This document shows, piece by piece, positions 14,293 to 20,549 of a DNA stretch of 20,549 nt; position 1 is the stretch's first letter, and every line of letters starts with the position of its first letter. A model generated the notes under the pieces. The model was not told the DNA's origin and did not search any database. It worked only from the letters and a program-made list of their open reading frames with translations. The translations under genes and the position numbers were made by a program. Source of the DNA: a virus; IMG/VR virus record IMGVR_UViG_3300010151_004024, positions 1 to 20,549 of that record. The stretch is one strand, 5' to 3'.

Positions 14293-17223
14293 TTAGTCCT
14301 CAAATGAGGCTCCTGTGCTTGTAATTACAAAATCAATCGCAATAAATTCAATTGAACGTGCGGGCTTTAAGAATATCTTCGCATACATGATATTCCTGTC
14401 AATCAAATCAGGTGTGGTGGTCGTTTCATCGAGGATTACTTTAAAGTCCTCAAGTCCAAGACGGCTTCGAATACTATTCAAAAACGGTACAACTTGACCC
14501 GTAAACCTATCCCAAGTAGCTTGAACGTTTTGATCGAAAAGGAGTAGATTTGAAACTCTAGAAATCTCTTTCTTTACATAAATCATCAATCTACGCACGT
14601 TGATCCTGTCCAAAGCAGATGGAGTTGTTTGGAGCGTCTTTTGTCCGAATATCACAATCCCTTCAGCCGGGAAAGATGCAATTGGATTAATGTTTGCCTC
14701 ATACAATAAGTCTCTTTGTTTGGATGTTAGTTTTTGTTTGACATTGACTACCGGAATTCCAGCAGAACCTTCCGTTAAGCCACCTCGGTTGAAACCGGCT
14801 GGCGCAAACCATAGTTCTGATTTTTGCTGTGCGCTTGAGAAAGTGCCAATAGCAGCCACAGATGGTGGACACCAAAAGGTTTTTCCAGTTTCGCTATCGC
14901 GAGCCTGAATCCAAGGATAGTAACAACAACCATAACTTGAGTTTAGCCCTCTTTGTTGTAGGGCAGTAGCAGCAGTCGTTACATTACCAGCGCGATCTTC
15001 TTCGGTATCATCACTTTCATCAGGGGGAATATATCCATTTTCAATATCAATGATGGCTAAGGAGTCCGCACGGTCTTCACAAGTTTTAATAATGTGTTCC
15101 GTAAGTGCCGTGTTCGTAAGCCCCGGCATCGTCATCATATTACACTCTACAACTTCTGGGTCCGAACATGTATCTACTGCCATCTTTATTGAATTGAAAG
15201 CATAGTTTGTAAGTTCGGTATCCGCGCCTGTCGTGAATTGAGAATTTCTAAATGGATTGGCTTCAGTAATATCTAATCCATTAAAGCCACCTTGAAGTGG
15301 AACAGTAAATGAATCAAAACCCGCAGCCAACACAGAATTCCAAGTATTACTTGATGTGACACTAAGAGAATTTCCTTTGGCTCTAGAACCGGATGCATAA
15401 TAAGCATCCGTGGTTGAGGTCATACCAGTGGAACTCGGAATTAGAGTTTCGGTTGCCGCCGCAGATCCAGTATATCTTGTCAAATCTTCGAGAGTAAAGA
15501 TATACGCTCTCTCCATACAATCTACAGTCGGAGAACCATAAGAACTGAAGTCCTCTGGAAAGGCTCTAACTAGATCTTCATAAGCCGGTTCATAGCGCGG
15601 GCTTGTTCCATTATCTGTCGAGATACCAAAGTAAGCATCTTGAGGGCTCGATAGATTTCCAGCTAAAGAACTCGGTCGAAGCGGAATCATCGGATATGCG
15701 AAAGACATTGTAGTTGCTGCAAGGGATGAAGTTTGATAACTAAGAATGACAGATTCACTGCCCGAGAACAGGTGGTCGGGTGATCCACCGGCTCCTGTTA
15801 CAAACAAGTCCTTGGCAGTCGTAGTAAATGGCGCTGCACTTGCCGTGAGTGATGAAGTTACAAATCCTTGAACCTTGAATTCCTTAAATCGAATCGGACC
15901 TTCATAACCAAATGGTAAAAAGGATGTATTTGTGGTTGCATCATCAACTTGGGAATTCATCGCCACGCGGACATATTTTGATTGATTGGCGTGGTTTCCA
16001 TATTCTCGATATCTTCGATCTGTGCTGTCCCAAGCGGCATATGAATCACCGATTTTCTTGGCAACATAATTATTAGATGCAGGATTGAGGTCACATAATG
16101 AATACCTCTCAACAATCTGTTTAGCATTGTCGCTATCTCGTGCCATGCGTAATTCAACCGTAAAGGTTCCGTAAGGATTATATGAGTCGTTCGATGCCTT
16201 CACATCGGTAATGGAAACTTTAAAGTTTTGTTGTTCCCATTCGCCCCCCTCTAAAGTCTCGAATTGAAAGAGCTTCTGATAATTGAAGCTGGATGTTGCA
16301 CCAGCAAGATCTTGAGAAATAATCCAAGGTGACTGAGCTTTAGTGAGGCTACGATTTTGCTCGCCTTGTTCGGCTGAAGAACTAAGCATTGGAAGTAGAA
16401 CACCATAAAGGGATTGTCCGTTACCATAACTAAAGCGGGCATCGTTCGCCCCGAGAGATTGGTTCAAAAACGATTCACCAAGCCAATAAACTTTTTGACC
16501 CGCTGTCGGAGTTATACCGCTATTAGTCAAAGTAGGATTAGTGTTGAATACTTTGCGAATATAGTTTTTATCGTTTTGATTAAAGTTGAAGGATATAGTT
16601 TCGGCGGGTGTTGTAGCATCGTTCGACGCACCAGAGGTCAAAATATCCATCTTGAATAAACCATTTCCGTCTTGCTTGATTACCGTACAGGTGCCAGAGA
16701 TTTCAGCACTTCCCGATTGATCGAGCCCTCGCAATCGCAAAGAACCCGTAGACATATAAAAAATTGCAGCAAGTGAGCCAGTAGTAGTGTTGGTACTGGT
16801 GGTGCTGATGGTATATAGACCATAAGTTCCGCCGCCGCGACCAGTATTGCTTACTGTGCCGTCCGCCCATCCAGCAACCCCCGCATCTGTCGCATTATCG
16901 TGGGATTTTCCTAGGAGTCTTACAAATGTAACAGGATTACTATTTCGGAAATAAGCTTGTGCAGCATAACCTCCATAAGTGGGAGCCAGTCCAGTGCCTC
17001 CATTTCGCCAAACATCGTTGCCTTGTCCGCCCGCGATAGGATTACCGAAAATTTCTACAAATTCGGAATATGAGTCCAATTTTACTGGTCTAAGGGCAGG
17101 GCCCCGTTCGGCGCGACCAATAATAACTGGTCCCATGTTGTCTAGCACTTGAGGAAGTTGGGAATTGTCGATTTCCGCAACTTGTACCCCTGGGCTTACA
17201 AATTTAAATTTACTTACTGGCAT
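14293..17223 (-). CDS. 18: Contractile tail sheath protein (gp18-like), enlarged
   Basis: The N-terminus SPGVQVAEIDNSQLPQVL followed by GPVIIGRAERGPALRPVKL and SEFVEIFG is the classic gp18 start, forming the arm and inner domain. The C-terminal part is also classic: VDTCSDPEVVECNMMTMPGL (683-702), the aspartate-rich IIDIENGY (724-731), PWIQARDSETGKTFWCPPS (770-788), NPIASFPAEGIVIFGQKTL (846-864), RRLMIYVKKEIS (877-888) and the terminal strand region FLKPARSIEFIAIDFVIT (951-968). The protein is 976 residues against 659 in T4. The extra length lies between about residues 110 and 650 and is rich in Ser, Thr, Gly and Asn, so the outward-facing domains are expanded. A sigma70-like promoter lies just upstream, and AAGGAG is 12 bases from the ATG. 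Sheath subunits polymerise around the tube and contract on infection. Confidence 0.95.
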   Translation of the reverse strand: MPVSKFKFVSPGVQVAEIDNSQLPQVLDNMGPVIIGRAERGPALRPVKLDSYSEFVEIFGNPIAGGQGNDVWRNGGTGLAPTYGGYAAQAYFRNSNPVTFVRLLGKSHDNATDAGVAGWADGTVSNTGRGGGTYGLYTISTTSTNTTTGSLAAIFYMSTGSLRLRGLDQSGSAEISGTCTVIKQDGNGLFKMDILTSGASNDATTPAETISFNFNQNDKNYIRKVFNTNPTLTNSGITPTAGQKVYWLGESFLNQSLGANDARFSYGNGQSLYGVLLPMLSSSAEQGEQNRSLTKAQSPWIISQDLAGATSSFNYQKLFQFETLEGGEWEQQNFKVSITDVKASNDSYNPYGTFTVELRMARDSDNAKQIVERYSLCDLNPASNNYVAKKIGDSYAAWDSTDRRYREYGNHANQSKYVRVAMNSQVDDATTNTSFLPFGYEGPIRFKEFKVQGFVTSSLTASAAPFTTTAKDLFVTGAGGSPDHLFSGSESVILSYQTSSLAATTMSFAYPMIPLRPSSLAGNLSSPQDAYFGISTDNGTSPRYEPAYEDLVRAFPEDFSSYGSPTVDCMERAYIFTLEDLTRYTGSAAATETLIPSSTGMTSTTDAYYASGSRAKGNSLSVTSSNTWNSVLAAGFDSFTVPLQGGFNGLDITEANPFRNSQFTTGADTELTNYAFNSIKMAVDTCSDPEVVECNMMTMPGLTNTALTEHIIKTCEDRADSLAIIDIENGYIPPDESDDTEEDRAGNVTTAATALQQRGLNSSYGCCYYPWIQARDSETGKTFWCPPSVAAIGTFSSAQQKSELWFAPAGFNRGGLTEGSAGIPVVNVKQKLTSKQRDLLYEANINPIASFPAEGIVIFGQKTLQTTPSALDRINVRRLMIYVKKEISRVSNLLLFDQNVQATWDRFTGQVVPFLNSIRSRLGLEDFKVILDETTTTPDLIDRNIMYAKIFLKPARSIEFIAIDFVITSTGASFED

Positions 17224-17259
17224 TGTTTAGTCTCGCTCCTTAAAAGATAAATAATAATT

Positions 17260-17289
17260 ATTATAACGTCTCTAATAAGTAGTTTGCAA
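17260..17289 (-). promoter_or_regulatory. Sigma70-like promoter upstream of the sheath gene
   Basis: On the minus strand TTGCAA (17289-17284) is followed after 18 bases by a perfect TATAAT (17265-17260). It lies in the largest gap of the tail module (17224-17314), with AAGGAG and the sheath ATG about 30 bases beyond the expected start. It would give the sheath, and probably the tube and hub genes, an independent transcription start. The TATAATAA string is also 6/8 to the T4 late element TATAAATA, so a late-type promoter is an alternative reading. Confidence 0.5.
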
Positions 17290-17307
17290 AAAGCGTAAAT
17301 ACTTATT
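17274..17307 (-). repeat. Inverted repeat overlapping the sheath promoter
   Basis: TACTTATT (17300-17307) and AATAAGTA (17274-17281) are exact reverse complements with an 18-base spacer that contains the -35 hexamer. One arm lies in the promoter spacer. The dyad could be an operator, or on the transcript of the upstream gene a weak hairpin without a U-tract. A second perfect palindrome, ATAATAATTATTAT (17251-17264), overlaps the -10. Both are AT-rich. Confidence 0.45.
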
Positions 17308-17314
17308 CAATTAC

Positions 17315-18205
17315 TCAAGATCTATATTTTCCCGGCACACCTTGAACAATTCTCCATTCGGGTGAGTCTTCAAATATCACTTTTTCGCGACCGATCTTGA
17401 TTTCCACCGCATTTTGCCTAATAACTTTAGAGGGTTGAGAATCGTTTTTCCCCTGTCCAACCACATAACCCAGAACCCTTATATTGATTTCAGTATTGAA
17501 AATTCGTCGGTCTTCTCCCATATCACTTACATTATTTCCTTGAGAAAAATCAGAATCCATAAATGCTTCATAATAGTGACCATCTTTCTTAATCATAAAC
17601 TGATTAACTCCAAAAGTTTTAGCCATAAAGGGTTGCGAAGCCTCGTTCATTTGTTGCTGATATTCTGTCTGAATGGTTACTTTATATCCCATTTCTAAAT
17701 ACACAGGCATTGGGATGGAAATGTGCTCATAAACAATTTTTTTGTTTTTCTTTTTAGAGGGAAAATTAATCTGACCACCTGTCGGTTGAACAACCCCATT
17801 GACTCCATAGCGTCGGGCTGAGTCCGCATTAAGGAAGTTAGTTGTTTTCGCTTGCTGGATTTGCCGCGCAATTACAATCGAGCCTCCTTTATAATCAGGA
17901 ACAGGTGGGATATTTCCAAAAAAAACTCCCTTCATTTGTAGATCTTTTTTAACTGAAACGCGCTCGACCGTAACCAGCGGGAAAGTAAGCATTCCGCTTC
18001 TCGTTCGGATTTGATTTGCCCGCTGTCCTGATCGCTCACCGGAAACCCAGATACAAGGAACCTTTTTCCATCCGTCGTTAGTGGTACAGAAAACGTTCAT
18101 GGTGTCATTTATCCATTCAAACATCGCATAATCTACTGTTTCAAGAGAAGATGGGGTATAGGGGAGGATTGGCTTTTTAGTCTTATTTTCCATCTTATTG
18201 TCCAT
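17315..18205 (-). CDS. 15: Tail terminator / sheath stabiliser (gp15-like)
   Basis: This 296-residue protein has the overall plan of T4 gp15. A helix (SLETVDYAMFEWINDTM) leads into WKKVPCIWVSGERSGQ, then TFPLVTVERVSVKKD. After a spacer, KIVYEHISIPMPVYLEMGYK and TIQTEYQQQMNEASQPFM give the strand-helix core, followed by GHYYEAFMDSDFSQGNNVSD, an EDRRIF turn and the strand EINIRVLGYVVG. gp15 caps the tail tube and sheath and joins the tail to the neck. The start at 18205 was chosen because GGAG lies 6 bases upstream; it overlaps the end of the preceding gene by 11 bases. Extending to the ATG at 18271 would add a hydrophobic stretch with no SD. Position after gp13- and gp14-like genes and before the sheath agrees with the call. 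Confidence 0.65.
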   Translation of the reverse strand: MDNKMENKTKKPILPYTPSSLETVDYAMFEWINDTMNVFCTTNDGWKKVPCIWVSGERSGQRANQIRTRSGMLTFPLVTVERVSVKKDLQMKGVFFGNIPPVPDYKGGSIVIARQIQQAKTTNFLNADSARRYGVNGVVQPTGGQINFPSKKKNKKIVYEHISIPMPVYLEMGYKVTIQTEYQQQMNEASQPFMAKTFGVNQFMIKKDGHYYEAFMDSDFSQGNNVSDMGEDRRIFNTEINIRVLGYVVGQGKNDSQPSKVIRQNAVEIKIGREKVIFEDSPEWRIVQGVPGKYRS

Positions 18206-18689
18206 TAAAAACTCCACTACGAGCCTCAACACAGGTAGCACTAATCTCAACCATATAATTATCTTGTCCAAATAGTTTTCGTGGTTGTGACGTTTTTACA
18301 ATTTCATAAAAAATGCCATCATATAATATAAAATCCCCTTCTTGTACGTTTACATCTTGATCGTCATTGAGCCTTCGCGAATGAAAATGTACCACAAGAG
18401 AAGACGTTCTATCTATACCAAACTTTTCTGTACTGGTTTCTGAGCCGACCCAATCTATCAATGCATAAACACGAATAGGGGGCAAAAAAGTCTTTTCAAT
18501 TGCTTCCTCATACAATGGATGAAAGCATGTGTTCTGTAGGCTTATGGGATAATAAGCTAAAACTTGACCTATGACGCGCTCGATAAGCTCATCATTAACT
18601 TGCTTAACTAGATCGCCTTCTTTCTTGCCAAGGAAAAGCGGTGGTGGTGGTGCATCGGGGCGTGACCACTTATTACTTTCATCAGCCAT
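18195..18689 (-). CDS. 14: Neck / head closure protein (gp14-like)
   Basis: This 164-residue protein is beta-rich after a proline-rich N-terminus (RPDAPPPPLF). Residues 28-60 are helical (QVNDELIERVIGQVLAYYPI), then HPLYEEAIEKTF leads to strands (IRVYALIDWV, SSLVVHFHSRRL), the turn VQEGDFILYDGIFYEIVKT and YMVEISATCVEAR. The 'GDFI..dg.fYEI' turn and the preceding 'LYEE' segment follow the plan of gp14-type neck proteins, which seal the head after packaging and receive the tail. It starts four bases after the gp13-like gene, with its AGGA SD embedded in that gene's last codons, and overlaps the gp15-like start. The assignment rests on pattern and order; sequence identity to T4 gp14 itself is not obvious. 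Confidence 0.55.
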   Translation of the reverse strand: MADESNKWSRPDAPPPPLFLGKKEGDLVKQVNDELIERVIGQVLAYYPISLQNTCFHPLYEEAIEKTFLPPIRVYALIDWVGSETSTEKFGIDRTSSLVVHFHSRRLNDDQDVNVQEGDFILYDGIFYEIVKTSQPRKLFGQDNYMVEISATCVEARSGVFNGQ

Positions 18690-18693
18690 TTAT

Positions 18694-19971
18694 TTATCCT
18701 AGATATATCCCCATAGGCACATGAGTCATAATTTGGTTAGCAGCATCAGCCATCTCAGCGTCACTCTTTACCAGGGCACCATAAGTAAGTTTCTCAAGTT
18801 GAGCCTTGAGTTCTTCCTTGAGGGATGTTTGTTCCTCTTTCGCTTGAGACAATAGGGCATCGGCATTCAAATTTATATCATTACCAGGAATTGGAATACT
18901 ACCAAATTTCCCCCTCACTTGACCAAGCATTTCTTTAGCCAAAGCAAGAGCATATTTCCTAATCCATTGTTTGCCCATACTGTTGATGCTGTTATATGGC
19001 AAATTCGAAAAAGGAAGTGTGTTCAGGTTATTGATTCCATCCACACCCGTTTTTGCTGTAGGATCTTCAGCCCAAGCGTCTTTGGGAATAGTGAACAAAA
19101 ACCACATATGAGACGGGCTCCCACCACCCCCCGGTGAAACTGGTGCTGGGTAAATTGTGATTTGATTATTTCTAATTTCGTAAGAATAGTGACTGGCTCG
19201 TGTGTTCATGCTTGTTTGAAAATCTTGAGCTTGTAATTTGTTTTGCCACGTAGGGACTAATTGAAATGTAGAATCATCGGCATACATGCCATATGAACTT
19301 AAGTTACCATAAACCCCTGAACCACCATACACTCCAAAAAACCTCCACATAACTCCGGGCGATTTATAATAAACGCGCTCGATACTTATTTTTTGATTAT
19401 TCATTAAGCCATCCCAAGCCGAACCGGACTGGGAGTTTGAAACAATGCTTTGTAGATTATAGTGCTGAACGCAACCAGTTAGAGCAAAAGAAGCCGAATA
19501 CATTGTAACATTGTCACCAAAACCTGCCTCTTGTGCCAAGCCCGTAGATATACGTCGTCCATACTCAAATGTAAATGCTGGAAACTTTAATCCTACATGG
19601 GTTCCTGAAAGACTCGATGATAAAGCTCCGCTTTTTAGTTCTCCATCTTGGTCAAATGAACCCGTCGTAGCTCCCAAAAAATCAGATAAAACATTTTCTG
19701 CTTGATGAGAGTTTATTATATAGGAATACTCTAAAACCGAAAGCTCGTAAGAAGTATAGATATTTTGCTCTGTAAGCTCAATGTCTAAAACATCTCCACC
19801 GAGCATCTTATAGGCAAGAGCCACTTGATCAGCCGCACCGGATACAAAATCCGTATTACTTAAATAAATGCCATAAGGAACCGCAGACGATATTACGTTA
19901 GCACTAGATCCGATTGAGGGCAAAATGACTTTGCTTGTTTGGCTAACGGGTGTTAAAACTGGAAGTGCCAT
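18694..19971 (-). CDS. 13: Neck / head-tail adaptor protein (gp13-like)
   Basis: In this 425-residue protein residues 53-83 (AYKMLGGDVLDIELTEQNIY, then TSYELSVLEYSY) form a helix bundle start of the kind seen in portal-contacting adaptor proteins. The middle (about 110-290) is a long beta-rich insertion, with aromatic, Gly/Ser-rich strands (VMWRFFGVYGGSGVYGNLSS). The C-terminal third returns to helix: KQWIRKYALALAKEMLGQVR, GKFGSIPIPGNDINLNADAL and a long charged helix (QAKEEQTSLKEELKAQLEKL). The WIRKYALALAKE...GKF..IP.PG pattern is the recognisable part and recurs in marine T4-like neck proteins. It is the first gene after the capsid gene and terminator. AGGAGAA is its SD. The gp13 label is by order and pattern. 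Confidence 0.55.
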   Translation of the reverse strand: MALPVLTPVSQTSKVILPSIGSSANVISSAVPYGIYLSNTDFVSGAADQVALAYKMLGGDVLDIELTEQNIYTSYELSVLEYSYIINSHQAENVLSDFLGATTGSFDQDGELKSGALSSSLSGTHVGLKFPAFTFEYGRRISTGLAQEAGFGDNVTMYSASFALTGCVQHYNLQSIVSNSQSGSAWDGLMNNQKISIERVYYKSPGVMWRFFGVYGGSGVYGNLSSYGMYADDSTFQLVPTWQNKLQAQDFQTSMNTRASHYSYEIRNNQITIYPAPVSPGGGGSPSHMWFLFTIPKDAWAEDPTAKTGVDGINNLNTLPFSNLPYNSINSMGKQWIRKYALALAKEMLGQVRGKFGSIPIPGNDINLNADALLSQAKEEQTSLKEELKAQLEKLTYGALVKSDAEMADAANQIMTHVPMGIYLG

Positions 19972-20014
19972 AAATAAAGATTCTCCTACAATCTAAGTAG
20001 TTATTGGGTTTGAG

Positions 20015-20063
20015 AAAACAAAAAGAAAACCCCGGCTCCCAAAAAAGAAAGCCGAGGTTTTCT
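20015..20063 (-). terminator. Intrinsic terminator after the major capsid gene
   Basis: Arms of 13 bases (20051-20063 and 20024-20036) pair as AGAAAACCTCGGC with GCCGGGGTTTTCT on the minus strand, with a 14-base loop. The single non-Watson-Crick position is a G-U wobble on the minus-strand RNA but an A-C mismatch on the plus strand, so the hairpin was selected for leftward transcription. A T-rich tract (20023-20013) follows. It lies in the 122-base gap between the capsid and gp13-like genes. The rest of that gap has no convincing promoter, so readthrough probably feeds the neck genes. Confidence 0.8.
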
Positions 20064-20093
20064 GTAAACAAGTTATCTCACTAATAGATAATA

Positions 20094-20549
20094 TTAGCCA
20101 AGAAGATCTTGAACGACAACCAAACCATACATATCAGGTCGAACCATCTTTTTACCGTAGCGAGTCATCACGCCCTTTCGAGGCGTGAAGTTCTCTGGAT
20201 CAAAGATCGTCGGGGTGGTCTGTAGAGGCACATAAGGTGCATATACATAGCCACTCTCAAGGAAGCTTCCTCCCTTGCGACCAACAAGAATTACATTCCG
20301 TGGGAAATACGGGTCAACATACACATCCCATTTCTTACTAATTGTACCAGTCTTCACGGCACCAGCCGTTCCGCGATTTTCATCTGCGGTTGTGCTAGCA
20401 CGGAAACCATTTGTAAACTCCAAAATGTTCGCAACTTCAGGAGAAGTAACAATAAAGTTAGCTCCGCCGCGAAGTGTTTTACGATGAATCTGTGCTGAAA
20501 CGTCATTGACAGTCTCAAGCAAAGTCTCATACCATTCTGAAACAGTACC
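20094..20549 (-). CDS. 23: Major capsid protein (gp23-like), C-terminal part
   Basis: The frame is open to the right edge, giving 151 visible residues. Features of the HK97-fold T4-type capsid protein are visible: IHRKTLRGGANFIVTSPEVA, the strand WDVYVDPYFPRNVILVGRKG, the motif YVYAPYVPLQTTPTIFDPEN and the C-terminal RKGVMTRYGKKMVRPDMYG, matching the conserved gp23 end in which 'G-x-x-x-R-Y-G-x-x-x-x-x-P-x-x-Y' precedes the terminus. It forms the hexameric head shell. A TTG at 20522 is internal to the frame and is not the start, since coding continues upstream (SEWYETLLETV). The gene is followed by the strong terminator. In most T4-like phages scaffold, protease and portal genes lie upstream, beyond this window. 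Confidence 0.85.
   Translation of the reverse strand, partial: GTVSEWYETLLETVNDVSAQIHRKTLRGGANFIVTSPEVANILEFTNGFRASTTADENRGTAGAVKTGTISKKWDVYVDPYFPRNVILVGRKGGSFLESGYVYAPYVPLQTTPTIFDPENFTPRKGVMTRYGKKMVRPDMYGLVVVQDLLG

Noticed and set aside
18206-18271. N-terminal extension of the gp15-like gene with a hydrophobic stretch resembling a signal peptide
   Set aside because: It arises from reading the end of the gp14-like gene in another frame; the ATG at 18205 has a GGAG at correct spacing and the extension has none.
20094-20522. Complete 142-residue gene starting at a TTG
   Set aside because: The frame remains open and capsid-like to the right edge, so this is only the 3' part of the capsid gene.

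Overview
The window is a single late (virion structural) block of a tailed, contractile phage. Every supported gene lies on the minus strand, so transcription runs from the right edge to the left edge. The sheath, tube, hub and neck proteins belong to T4-type families but are clearly divergent. The adjoining DNA polymerase is of family A (Pol I type) instead of the family B enzyme of T4. This combination fits a distant T4-like ('far-T4') myovirus, probably of a Gram-negative aquatic bacterium. The host assignment is inference. DNA is AT-rich and genes are tightly packed. Most starts have Shine-Dalgarno (SD) motifs such as AGGAG or AGAGGT. I saw no tRNA, rRNA, CRISPR array, integrase or transposon, and no gene-free gap longer than about 125 bases.

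Layout in transcription order. The C-terminal part of the major capsid protein (20549-20094) is followed by a strong hairpin terminator (about 20063-20015). Next come three neck genes: a gp13-like adaptor (19971-18694), a gp14-like closure protein (18689-18195) and a gp15-like tail terminator (18205-17315). A gap holding a sigma70-like promoter and an inverted repeat precedes the enlarged tail sheath gene (17223-14293). The gp19-like tube protein (14249-13686) follows. Then comes a zinc-ribbon gp26-like hub/assembly protein (13654-12815), whose last codons contain a run of seven T leading into an overlapping frame (to 12634). This is a probable programmed frameshift. An unknown 111-residue protein (12575-12240), the tape measure (12216-9595), and four baseplate or structural genes (9583-8654, 8644-8306, 8302-5576, 5554-1862) complete the tail module.

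At the left edge the block passes into replication and nucleotide genes: a compact exonuclease-less family A DNA polymerase (1829-627), a MazG-type NTP pyrophosphohydrolase (630-322) and the start of a protein with tubulin/FtsZ-like nucleotide-binding motifs (322-1, cut by the edge). These three genes overlap by 4 and 1 bases and are probably translationally coupled.

The structural genes together build the neck, sheath, tube, tape measure and baseplate of one contractile tail. The left-hand trio suggests DNA synthesis, nucleotide pool cleaning and possibly a phage cytoskeletal element. The most noteworthy items are the tubulin-like N-terminus, the frameshift site before the tape-measure region, the unusual polymerase, and the two giant uncharacterised virion proteins.
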